Position numbers and translations under genes: made by a program
Source: Rhizobium lentis
GTDB lineage: Bacteria > Pseudomonadota > Alphaproteobacteria > Rhizobiales > Rhizobiaceae
Length of the DNA: 64,000 nt
Assembly: GCF_017352135.1 (NCBI RefSeq)
Contig: NZ_CP071454.1
Location: 3,931,001-3,995,000, forward strand
Direction of reading: 5' to 3'
Part shown: in pieces, positions 52,972 through 59,951 of the stretch
Layout of the letters: each line of letters opens with the position of its first letter
How positions within the stretch are numbered: position 1 is the stretch's first letter
Notes under the pieces: generated by a model
Told to the model about the DNA's origin: nothing
Database searches by the model: none
Seen by the model: the letters and a program-made list of their open reading frames with translations, nothing else

Positions 52972-53181
52972 CTATTCGTTCGTTGCCGCGATTGGCTCGC
53001 TCTTTGGCATGCTTCGCATCATGTCGAGCAATTCTTCCATAAATTCCTTGGCCTGCTCACAGCCTCCTATAAGCGCGCTTCTTTGGTCGCGGTCATCCAC
53101 CGCATGCGCCGCCATCTCTAACAGGCGGAGCTGGTCCCGCAGAAGGTTGGCCTTATCGATGAGGTCTATGCGGATCGTCAT
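52972..53181 (-). CDS. Small helical hypothetical protein
   Basis: This 69-residue protein has a ribosome site GGGAGA upstream of ATG 53181. It is mostly helical (LIDKANLLRDQLRLLEMAAH, EQAKEFMEELLDMMRSMPK), with no membrane segment. It lies 27 bp upstream of the SNase gene on the same strand, so they may share a transcript. Function unknown. Confidence 0.6.
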   Translation of the reverse strand: MTIRIDLIDKANLLRDQLRLLEMAAHAVDDRDQRSALIGGCEQAKEFMEELLDMMRSMPKSEPIAATNE

Positions 53182-53199
53182 TGTTGTCTCCCTGACGCG

Positions 53200-53526
53200 T
53201 CATGCACTCCCATCAACATCGCCATCTTCGTCCAGCTCGTGCACCGGCAGGTAGGTGTTCTGCTCCATCCACTCCCGGACGATATACCTGACAGTATCGT
53301 TGCGCGTCTTGCCAAGTTCGCCGGACAGATCCCGCAAGGCTTCTTCCACATCGTTATCAAAGGCGATCGATCCCGAGTTGCGCAACAGCAGCGCGGCCCG
53401 ACGAAGTATGATCTGAAGATCGGCCCGGGAAACATCCGCAATTCGATCGGCGGCGTCTTCGAGGAGAGCGGCGGTATCGGTGGCCACGTTAACTGGACTC
53501 CGTTTGGTGCGGAAAAACGTCCGCAT
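53200..53526 (-). CDS. Hypothetical helical protein with RHH-like end
   Basis: This 108-residue protein contains DTAALLEDAADRIADVSRAD and, near the C-terminus, LGKTRNDTVRYIVREWME, which looks like the helices of a ribbon-helix-helix protein. No good ribosome site precedes ATG 53526, and a plus-strand frame of similar length overlaps. The minus-strand reading is preferred because of composition and its position in a minus-strand gene group. Confidence 0.5.
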   Translation of the reverse strand: MRTFFRTKRSPVNVATDTAALLEDAADRIADVSRADLQIILRRAALLLRNSGSIAFDNDVEEALRDLSGELGKTRNDTVRYIVREWMEQNTYLPVHELDEDGDVDGSA

Positions 53527-53597
53527 GAACCGTGGATATCGACACGTTGCATGTTGCGCAACTAGGTGACTTGTAGCAGGTTAGGTGAGCCTAATCC

Positions 53598-53630
53598 GGA
53601 GGGGAATGGCCCTGACCATCCCCCTCCTTT
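53598..53630 (+). terminator. Hairpin between minus-strand gene groups
   Basis: A long interrupted stem, GGAGGGG-A-ATGG paired with CCAT-C-CCCCTCC around a 6-nt loop, is followed by only TTT. It lies in 53527-53808, where no gene is seen. It may be a weak terminator or a regulatory hairpin. Confidence 0.45.
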
Positions 53631-53808
53631 GCGGGTACAGCTCCAGTCGCTAAGGGACGACATCATTGTGTTTCCAGGCACAGTCGTTTCCTTGGCGGCG
53701 AGAGCATTATGGCTGAAATCGCCGAGGCCGTGCGCACGACCGGCATTTAATCCACATGTTTATGCACACCATAATCGTTCCTATTGCGTTCCGGCACCCC
53801 AGCCAAGA

Positions 53809-54345
53809 TCAAGGCGCCAGTGAACGCCACTTCTTGATGCGCGCGGCTTCTGCCTTTCCCTTTTCCGTTAAGGCGTAACAAACTGCCTCCCGCTCTATTT
53901 CGACCAGCTGAACCGCGCCCGCTTTTCGCAACTCTTCAAGCATCGCTGGCCCGGCATTGGGTATCGACGACGCCGTGTCGCAGTCTGGATGCGCAGCCAG
54001 GTAAACGAGAATGGACTCGAGCCTGTATTCGAGTCCCATTTGAGGGCGGTATTTCGCCCGGCGCTTTTCTTTTCCGGCACGCCACTCTGCAAGGCTATCG
54101 CGGCCAGACGGTCGACCGGTCCGATTTTCGCGATCCCATTTGTCGAATGGATCCTCGGGCGCAGACGACATGATGCCGCTGATTTCGTCTAGCTTGGCGT
54201 CGATCGCGCGCTTGTCCCACATGCGGGTGCCGGGAATCGTCGGCGGCATCTTGTGGGTCGACACCCACAGCGAGAAGCATGTCGGCGAAATTCCACAATA
54301 TTCAGCCGCTTCCTTGCGACCAATGAGGCGAGGGGGAACGGTCAT
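53809..54345 (-). CDS. HTH plus winged-helix protein C of a tandem trio
   Basis: This 178-residue protein starts at ATG 54345, overlapping the upstream stop as ATGA. The N-terminal excisionase-like HTH is RLIGRKEAAEYCGISPTCFS with wing TIPGTRMWDKRAID. The C-terminal domain YRLESILVYLAAHPDC with YALTEKGKAEAARIKKW resembles the ends of the two upstream proteins. A DNA-binding role is likely; target unknown. Confidence 0.75.
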   Translation of the reverse strand: MTVPPRLIGRKEAAEYCGISPTCFSLWVSTHKMPPTIPGTRMWDKRAIDAKLDEISGIMSSAPEDPFDKWDRENRTGRPSGRDSLAEWRAGKEKRRAKYRPQMGLEYRLESILVYLAAHPDCDTASSIPNAGPAMLEELRKAGAVQLVEIEREAVCYALTEKGKAEAARIKKWRSLAP

Positions 54346-54887
54346 CGCGCTGTCTTTCCGAAATACCAATAGTCGATGCGCTTTATCTCTTCGCGGCCTA
54401 AGTCCGTCACCGACCAGATGCGGTTGGTATCGGCTTTGCCTGACGACATTATCACGCCGTGCGCCTGAAGCTTCTCTAAGGTCAATTCTCCTACACCCCG
54501 CATATCTCGTTGAGTGCGGCAATCGGGGTTCTCGATCATCTGGCGCAGCACCGTCTGGCATCGAGTATCGAGATTCAGCCGCGGCTTTCTGTCGGCGCGC
54601 TGCTCTCGCTTTGGTCTCCATGCTTGAGGATTTTCCTTTCCGTCCTCCAGCGTCGCCAGAATATAATTCTTGTCGAGGCCCATATGCATTTCATACCATT
54701 TCCGAATTAGCGGCACAGATCTGCCGCCATGTAGTACGTCGACCTTGGGAAAGCCTTTGGATTCGAGAATACGCAGGCCGTTGCGCTTCCAGGCAGACGC
54801 CCTGGCTTTGCCGACAACAGCGACGGCAATCTCATCGTCAGTTGCGAAAAGCGGCAGACGATCGAATGGGCTCGGTGGAAACGTCAT
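54342..54887 (-). CDS. HTH plus winged-helix protein B of a tandem trio
   Basis: This 181-residue protein starts at ATG 54887, overlapping the upstream gene as ATGA. Its N-terminal region, TDDEIAVAVVGKARASAWKR with GFPKVDVLHGGRSVPLIRKW, looks like an excisionase-type domain. The C-terminal part, CQTVLRQMIENPDCRTQRDM, LTLEKLQAHGVI and VTDLGREEIKRIDYW, aligns by eye with proteins A and C. It probably contributes to a DNA-binding or regulatory complex. Confidence 0.75.
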   Translation of the reverse strand: MTFPPSPFDRLPLFATDDEIAVAVVGKARASAWKRNGLRILESKGFPKVDVLHGGRSVPLIRKWYEMHMGLDKNYILATLEDGKENPQAWRPKREQRADRKPRLNLDTRCQTVLRQMIENPDCRTQRDMRGVGELTLEKLQAHGVIMSSGKADTNRIWSVTDLGREEIKRIDYWYFGKTAR

Positions 54888-55432
54888 TTGCCACCCACGG
54901 TCCGATCCCAACCACCTGCACCCCTTCCGTGTTTGGCCCTCTCCTTTATCCAGCGATCGGCTTTGGCGATTTGCTCGCGGCCTTCGTCGGTGATGACAAT
55001 CATGGGATCGCCTTGAGCGTCGCGAGCGCGCTCGACGACGAAGCCCTGTTTGAGGAATGATTCAACCGTGCGGGGGCCGGCTCGCTTGATCTGATTGCGC
55101 GACCGCGGCGCCCTCTGACTGCTGAGGAATCGCAGGACTGCCATCTCGCGCCGATCGACCGCGACGGATAGGTCGAAAAGCCAGAAGTTTTTCTTCCAAA
55201 AGTCGCGAGCCGGCGCAACCTTCACAGTTGGGGGCTTGGGCTGCTTGGCAGGCTCGCGCATTACCTCCCACAAAGCTTGAATGTCTGCCTCCGAAAAGAG
55301 ATAGTCGCGGCCGCGCCGTGAGCACAAGCCGTATGCTTTGCCAAGCTTGATCACACCACGATTGGTCAGCCTGAGCCGTTCAGCGGCTTCGTCAGCCGTG
55401 TAGATGTTGTCCAACGGAATTGAGGGCGTCAC
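54884..55432 (-). CDS. HTH plus winged-helix protein A of a tandem trio
   Basis: This 182-residue protein is first of three translationally coupled genes. The HTH is YTADEAAERLRLTNRGVIKL with wing RRGRDYLFSEADIQALWEV. The C-terminal domain, REMAVLRFLSSQRAPRSRNQ, VESFLKQGFVVERA and ITDEGREQIAKADRW, has the same order as in B and C. Control of lysogeny is possible since no CI-like gene is present, but this is inference. Confidence 0.75.
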   Translation of the reverse strand: MTPSIPLDNIYTADEAAERLRLTNRGVIKLGKAYGLCSRRGRDYLFSEADIQALWEVMREPAKQPKPPTVKVAPARDFWKKNFWLFDLSVAVDRREMAVLRFLSSQRAPRSRNQIKRAGPRTVESFLKQGFVVERARDAQGDPMIVITDEGREQIAKADRWIKERAKHGRGAGGWDRTVGGK

Positions 55433-55587
55433 TTGATCTCACCACATAGAAAGAACGCATGCCGCCGGCACGAATGCCGAAAGCTGGTTGATCCTCTTCA
55501 AGTGGTGGTTAGGCGGGATGGCCTGCGCGGAGTGGTGGGCCGCGGTTGGAAGCTAGGCGAGTCGGGCTCGGTCGGTCAATGAGAAGT

Positions 55588-56490
55588 TCAATCCGCCCAG
55601 CTGATTAGCCCTGTCATCACAATCACCGGCTCTACGGGCGCTTCATCAATTGATCTTAGCTTTTTCCATTGCTTTTCGACGTGGTGCGGATCGAGCATCC
55701 CCAGCTCAAACGCATTGGCGATAACTGAACCAGCGACTTCATCTTTGAACCCGGAGAGCTTGGCGATGGGATATTGTCCGAAATACAGATCAGCAGTCAC
55801 TCGCAACCCAACCCATAGATCAATCGGAGAACGCGTACCGTATCCATTATCCATGAAGGTCTTTACCGAGTAGATATCGACCTTCTCGTGCTCACCAATG
55901 GCTGTTGGAAACTCGCCATTGCTCCATTTTTTTGAAGCAATCGCGAGAGGAGTGCCGAGGGAAGCGCCTTCTTCGTCGAACACATCGGATGTCTTGAAGA
56001 AATCGTATTCAAGTCTGAATGGATACGGTGAGGATGCCGCAACTCCAAACGACATTGCGGCGGAGCGAAAATCGCATATCGCAGGCATCGTAACGCGCGC
56101 AGTCCACTTATGAATATCGGTATCTATGGGACTATAGAGATCCATTTGAAGAGATTGCGCGCGTTGTTTGGCTGCTTTTGTGAAGCCACGCGGACAGACC
56201 AAAACCCCTTTCTGAGCGCGCACATCCTGCACCAAACCGGAGAATTCTTCGACGCCCTTAACGTCGACAGGTGATTTATAGTCTTTGCACTCGATCACAA
56301 TCAGGATCTCATATTGTCCGATCCTGTCTCGCACCAGGACATCAATCTGGCGCTTTCTCTTGCTGCTATGACCGTCGAGCTTCACATTGTGAAGTACCTC
56401 CGCTTGAGGTGCCAGCGTCTTTTGTATCTTGGCAACTAGCTCCTCAAGCCCTTTGAAATCGGCGGAGGTCTTGCCGGCGTGAGCTCCCAT
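55588..56490 (-). CDS. Mrr-like PD-(D/E)XK restriction endonuclease-type protein
   Basis: This ~300-residue protein has a nuclease core at residues ~10-120: RQIDVLVRD (Asp50), YEILIVIECKDYKSPVDVKG (Glu67, Lys69) and SGLVQDVRAQKGVLVCPRGF. This is the D-ExK arrangement of Mrr_cat enzymes. The C-terminal ~170 residues are not recognised. ATG 56490 lies 2 nt after the RHH gene stop; GTG 56499 is an alternative. A DNA-cleaving defence role is likely by family, though the target modification is unknown. Confidence 0.82.
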   Translation of the reverse strand: MGAHAGKTSADFKGLEELVAKIQKTLAPQAEVLHNVKLDGHSSKRKRQIDVLVRDRIGQYEILIVIECKDYKSPVDVKGVEEFSGLVQDVRAQKGVLVCPRGFTKAAKQRAQSLQMDLYSPIDTDIHKWTARVTMPAICDFRSAAMSFGVAASSPYPFRLEYDFFKTSDVFDEEGASLGTPLAIASKKWSNGEFPTAIGEHEKVDIYSVKTFMDNGYGTRSPIDLWVGLRVTADLYFGQYPIAKLSGFKDEVAGSVIANAFELGMLDPHHVEKQWKKLRSIDEAPVEPVIVMTGLISWAD

Positions 56491-56491
56491 A

Positions 56492-56659
56492 TCAGCCACC
56501 TTTGCTGGCCGGCGTCAGCAAGCCCCTCTTTTCCAAGTCATCAGCGATCACCTTTTCAATGTAAGACGCCACGGAACGGCGCTCGGCCTTGGCGGCCGCT
56601 TCGATGGCATCCTTCAACTCGGGCTCTATACGAATGCCGATTGCGGCTGTCTTCGCCAT
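56492..56659 (-). CDS. Ribbon-helix-helix (CopG/Arc-type) protein
   Basis: This 55-residue protein has strand TAAIGIRIEPELKDAIEAAA and helices AERRSVASYIEKVIADDLEK, a textbook RHH layout. ATG 56659 has GGAG 9 nt upstream. The stop is immediately followed by the nuclease start (TGAT-ATG). The imperfect palindrome GCATACCGCGAACATGC upstream could be its operator. It is probably an autorepressor, or an antitoxin for the nuclease. Confidence 0.8.
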   Translation of the reverse strand: MAKTAAIGIRIEPELKDAIEAAAKAERRSVASYIEKVIADDLEKRGLLTPASKGG

Positions 56660-56721
56660 TCCAGTTCACTCCATATCAAGCCGCATGTTCGCGGTATGCA
56701 AACATTTATCGCATTTTGCTG

Positions 56722-56750
56722 TTGACCGCTATGAAATCATTCGATATACA
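56722..56750 (+). promoter_or_regulatory. Near-consensus sigma70 promoter
   Basis: -35 TTGACC (56722-56727), a 17-bp spacer and -10 TATACA (56745-56750) lie 38 bp before the ATG at 56788. The promoter drives the plus-strand small-gene group and diverges from the RHH-nuclease pair. It is the best promoter seen in the cargo region. Confidence 0.65.
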
Positions 56751-56787
56751 AATACTAACAATTACGTACGCAATGAGGAGTAACCCG

Positions 56788-56874
56788 ATGCCAAACATCT
56801 CTTCCACTGACAGAACTTTGCTGCCACGCGCGTTGATCAAGAGATCCCTCGGCGCAAACTTCGCAAGAAGATAG
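56788..56874 (+). CDS. 28-residue basic peptide behind a strong promoter
   Basis: ATG 56788 is preceded by GAGGAG at 7 nt and by the promoter at 56722. The peptide is basic (LLPRALIKRSLGANFARR) with no hydrophobic helix. Its stop overlaps the GGGGAGG site of the next gene, so it may act as a leader for coupled translation. Family unknown. Confidence 0.5.
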   Translation: MPNISSTDRTLLPRALIKRSLGANFARR

Positions 56875-56885
56875 GGGAGGCCGAG

Positions 56886-57152
56886 ATGATGAACGTTTCC
56901 ATCCCCGCCACACCCGCAACCTTGGCCAGCGGGGCATGGCAGCCGCCGGCGACGCTTCCGCCGCAGGTGCCGGTCAGCTTCCGCTTCGCTGTCGGCGACC
57001 GTGTTGTGTTCGGCGACATGCCGGCGATCGTGGCCAATCGAGCCGCCACCCTGATGGGCCGCGAGATCTACGAAATCGAAATCCTAAGTACAGCACACGG
57101 GCGGCCGCGGCGAACCGTGACCGGCCAGGCCCTCGATCCTATCACTGGCTAA
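56886..57152 (+). CDS. Small SH3-like hypothetical phage protein
   Basis: This 88-residue protein (ATG 56886 or 56889, after GGGGAGG) has a proline-rich N-terminus and a small beta-barrel-like core, FRFAVGDRVVFGDMPAIVAN, then YEIEILSTAHGRPRRTVTGQ. The latter is like DUF or KOW/SH3-type accessory domains. It lies 3 bp before the HNH gene. No specific function. Confidence 0.65.
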   Translation: MMNVSIPATPATLASGAWQPPATLPPQVPVSFRFAVGDRVVFGDMPAIVANRAATLMGREIYEIEILSTAHGRPRRTVTGQALDPITG

Positions 57153-57155
57153 GCC

Positions 57156-57458
57156 ATGACACGCCACATCCAGAACCGCATCAAGATACGCGAGAAACAG
57201 GGCGGCCGCTGCTGTTATTGCCTCCAGCCGATGGTTCTGAGTGACCGGCCACCCTGGAAGCAGCCGCCGAACGCTGAGACACTCGAGCATTTGCGTCGGC
57301 GGGCTGACGGCGGCCGGAATAACCGTGACAACATCGCCCTGGCATGCAAGCGCTGCAACGAGGAGCGCGGCGGCATGGACTGGCTCTTATACACGAGCTA
57401 TCGCCGTGGAGAGATTTGGGAATTGATTAAGGAGGCGCCGAGCGCGCGACCCAGATAG
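57156..57458 (+). CDS. HNH nuclease (second copy type)
   Basis: This 100-residue protein has zinc knuckle CCYC, the HNH His in TLEHLRRRADGGRNNRDNIA and the second knuckle CKRCNEERGG. The Asn and last His-equivalent positions fit the family. It is encoded far from the terminase and so is not the packaging HNH. Homing, recombination or defence roles are open. About 190 bp after it hold no gene except the leader repeat. Confidence 0.88.
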   Translation: MTRHIQNRIKIREKQGGRCCYCLQPMVLSDRPPWKQPPNAETLEHLRRRADGGRNNRDNIALACKRCNEERGGMDWLLYTSYRRGEIWELIKEAPSARPR

Positions 57459-57554
57459 CCGGTGGCGGCCGGCTGCCTGCCCGTCGTCGAGCCGCATCGG
57501 CGCGGGCAGGATGAACACCAATGGCCGGCGCGATCACCACCCGCGACCACACCA

Positions 57555-57647
57555 GCGGCGCGCCGGCCGGTCTTCCTCCAAGCGCGTAGCCGTTCATCGG
57601 AGGTTAATGCTCATTAACCCAAAATCGCAGCCTGAAAGGATGCGCCG
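57555..57647 (+). repeat. Leader duplicated from the host locus beyond attR
   Basis: This segment before the prophage His/Tyr-rich gene is nearly identical, in inverted orientation, to the leader at ~61935-62025. Shared blocks include CCGTTCATCGGAGGTTAATG and CGCAGCCTGAAAGGATGCGC just before the start. A looser match reaches ~57555. It shows capture of a gene with its own expression signals. Confidence 0.8.
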
Positions 57648-57992
57648 ATGAAGATGCTTTTTTCCACACTTGCAGCAATGGTCTTGTCTGCATCTTTCGC
57701 CCTGCCGCTAAGCGCCACGCCGATGGTCGTGCCGAAATCAATAGCGATGTCCGTCGCCGACGTCGATCTGATCCATTACCGTCGCCACGGTCATGGACAT
57801 GCGTATGGCCACTGGAAGAAACACCGGTACGCTTACCGTGACTGCCGGTATTATGGCTCGTGCTATCGACCGCGGTATTACGGCCACCGCGACTATTATG
57901 GTTATCGCGATTACTACCCTTATCGCGACTACGGCTATCGCAATTACCCGTATCATCGTCGGTCAGGCGTGAGCGTATATTTCGATTTCTAG
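57648..57992 (+). CDS. Secreted His/Tyr/Arg-rich protein, captured copy
   Basis: This 114-residue protein has signal peptide KMLFSTLAAMVLSASFALPL and a mature part of HYRRHGHGHAYGHWKKHRYA, then CRYYGSCYRPRYYG, then YGYRD-type repeats, ending GVSVYFDF. The N-terminus, the Cys-containing centre and the C-terminus are nearly identical to the host protein at 61626-61934; the mature N-terminal half differs. It resembles BA14K-like rhizobial exported proteins. Function unknown; metal or lectin-like binding is possible. Confidence 0.85.
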   Translation: MKMLFSTLAAMVLSASFALPLSATPMVVPKSIAMSVADVDLIHYRRHGHGHAYGHWKKHRYAYRDCRYYGSCYRPRYYGHRDYYGYRDYYPYRDYGYRNYPYHRRSGVSVYFDF

Positions 57993-58157
57993 TCGCCAAT
58001 GCCAGGGTGGCCAACAAGCGCGCCGTCGGCGTCACCTGCCGGCGGCTTTTCCGTTTCTCGCCGCTGTAGTAAAGAGTGCAGATGAACAGCACGACCATCC
58101 ATCTCCGACAGAAACGCGTGCGCCATCGGGGCGCACCGACTTCGCTCGGAGATCGAA

Positions 58158-58346
58158 ATGCATCACAAGAGGAAACGTCCACGCATTGCAGCCTGCGGGC
58201 TGTGCAAGCCACATAAAACAAACGGCTACTGCCCTCGACATAAAAACATGCAGATCGGCAACCTGCGCCGCTACTTGTCTGGCTCTGATCAGCTTCGCTG
58301 CGAGGGGATCAAAGTATCGGAAAGGGATAGGCCGTACAGGCAGTAG
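58158..58346 (+). CDS. Small basic Cys-containing protein
   Basis: This 62-residue protein contains HKRKRPRIAACGLCKPHKTN at the start, a pattern seen in short conserved proteins of many bacteria (RP...C-x2-CKPHK-x-NG). The C-terminus, ending GIKVSERDRPYRQ, is less typical and may be altered. GGAG precedes ATG 58158. Possibly binds metal or RNA; unknown. Confidence 0.6.
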   Translation: MHHKRKRPRIAACGLCKPHKTNGYCPRHKNMQIGNLRRYLSGSDQLRCEGIKVSERDRPYRQ

Positions 58347-58389
58347 GCGTGCCAGGGTTTTAATGACGTGGCCTCGCCTTCGGGCGGGG

Positions 58390-59481
58390 CTACCGATTAT
58401 TGTCGGGCGCGGCAGCAGGGCTTTCTGTCGCAGATTTGAAATATGCGACGGTCGTTTCGATCCACTCCGCTCCAGGCACCTTGCCGAAGGCAGCGAGCGC
58501 GCCGGCCGTGGTGGCGGCCAGAAGAGTTGCGATTATAGCTTTGGCTACGAGCTTGCGACCTTCGCTGGCAACTTCCTTGGCAAGCGCAGATTTGGCAGCG
58601 AGAGACCATAGGTTTTGCAGAGTGCCGGTCAGAGCAAGCACGTCGCGTTTGTCAGCCGCTTTGTCTTGCGTCCAGCCCACCACAGTATCGAGAGCGGCCG
58701 CTACATCGGGATCCGTGTCCGGTTGTGCTTTAAGACCTCGTACCAAGGCAAGCGTGCTTTGGGAAAGTGCGGCGACGGAGTCTCGATCTATGTCCACCGC
58801 ATTCTCACGGAATACCCGCCAATCTTCAAACTGCGACGCCGCAGCAAAGACGAGCTCGACGTGTGATCGCAATAGCTCGAAAAGCGTGGGCGAAAGTTCC
58901 TCGACATCCCCTCTCAAGACACGTCCACATGCCTGGTTGTACATGCCTACCTGAATGATGTTAGAGCGCGCCTCGAGCTTGTCCTGGAGTGACTTGAAGG
59001 CTTCCCTCAATCGCGGCGAACAATTCGACTGAGCCAGCTGTTCACCAACATAGACGCCCTTCTCGATGGCCGCTTCTAATGCTGCAGCGGCGATGTCCCT
59101 GTCGCGCTCTCGAGTTCTAAGAGGCTGATCAACCACGACGACGCGTTCGCCGTCGAAGCCAAACTGAAAAGCTGCGGGCTTCTGACCAGGCACGGCCTCA
59201 AGCACATCCTCAGGGCCGAGGCGATTAAGGCCGAACTTCATGCCGAGCAGCAGATTACGCAAACTCGATCGGTCCGTGTCATTAATCGGAATGGCAGAAA
59301 GCGTTAGCTCCAGTGCGGAGATGTCCGACGTTCGTATGGAATCGACTTTGCTGAGAAGTCGTTGAACATCGGTCCGGATCCCTGACAGGTTCGCAGTGAA
59401 GTGGTCCGTCCTTTCACGTTGCATCCGCGCGACGCGAGTATCCATTTCCTGCAGCAGGTTGCGAAGTTTGTCCGGCTTCAT
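58390..59481 (-). CDS. Large cargo protein with C-terminal membrane helix
   Basis: This 363-residue protein has an N-terminal coiled coil (LRNLLQEMDTRVARMQRERT), a helical middle with VVVVDQPLRTRERDRDIAAA and YNQACGRVLRGDVEELSPTL, and a C-terminal helix, AKAIIATLLAATTAGALAAF. A short tail follows. No enzyme motif is visible. The tail-anchored layout resembles membrane effectors of defence modules, but no family is recognised and this is inference. It lies 116 bp from the int-linked gene. Confidence 0.7.
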   Translation of the reverse strand: MKPDKLRNLLQEMDTRVARMQRERTDHFTANLSGIRTDVQRLLSKVDSIRTSDISALELTLSAIPINDTDRSSLRNLLLGMKFGLNRLGPEDVLEAVPGQKPAAFQFGFDGERVVVVDQPLRTRERDRDIAAAALEAAIEKGVYVGEQLAQSNCSPRLREAFKSLQDKLEARSNIIQVGMYNQACGRVLRGDVEELSPTLFELLRSHVELVFAAASQFEDWRVFRENAVDIDRDSVAALSQSTLALVRGLKAQPDTDPDVAAALDTVVGWTQDKAADKRDVLALTGTLQNLWSLAAKSALAKEVASEGRKLVAKAIIATLLAATTAGALAAFGKVPGAEWIETTVAYFKSATESPAAAPDNNR

Positions 59482-59597
59482 GAAGTTCCCGCCATTGCAC
59501 GCAACGAACTATAGGGATCGCGTTGAGAGAGCGCTAGCGGCTCGAGGATATGTTATCCACAGGGCAACAAGAATGCAGAGTGAAGTTTCTTTGCCAT

Positions 59598-59951
59598 CTA
59601 AACAGATCGACCCTGATCATAATCAGCAATCGCATTACGGACGTGCGTCTCCGAATAGCCGAACTTTTCCGAAGCGATGCGGAGGGCGTCTTCGTACTTC
59701 ACGCCAGCCTCACGCAGTTGATGGTATTCCTCGCCAATCTCATGCCAGTGCCGCGTAAGGGCAGAGCGACGACCGCGTCCGCGCTTTGGCGGCCGGATCA
59801 TTTCCGCCGCGAGACGCTGGACGATCTTGTCCGCCTTGCCGGTGAGCAGGAGTCGGACGACCTCGGTCTTGGCGTCTTCCGTTCTTCCCTCCGCCAAAGC
59901 CGAGCGGATGGGGATGGCTTGCACACTAAACCCCTCAGGCAGCTTGGCCAT
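59598..59951 (-). CDS. Small helical protein coupled to the integrase gene
   Basis: This 117-residue protein has GGAGG 5 nt before ATG 59951 and overlaps the int 3' end by 17 bp. The C-terminal part, EDALRIASEKFGYSETHVRNAI, looks like an HTH, and the middle is basic (RPPKRGRGRRSALTRHW). A recombination directionality or regulatory role is plausible by position. No named family. Confidence 0.65.
   Translation of the reverse strand: MAKLPEGFSVQAIPIRSALAEGRTEDAKTEVVRLLLTGKADKIVQRLAAEMIRPPKRGRGRRSALTRHWHEIGEEYHQLREAGVKYEDALRIASEKFGYSETHVRNAIADYDQGRSV

Noticed and set aside
53239..53565. Plus-strand gene overlapping 53200-53526
   Set aside because: The minus-strand reading has a more natural composition and helix pattern and fits the strand of its neighbours; only one can be the main gene.
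53566..53823. Plus-strand frame of 85 codons
   Set aside because: No ribosome site, covers a hairpin, and composition is not protein-like.
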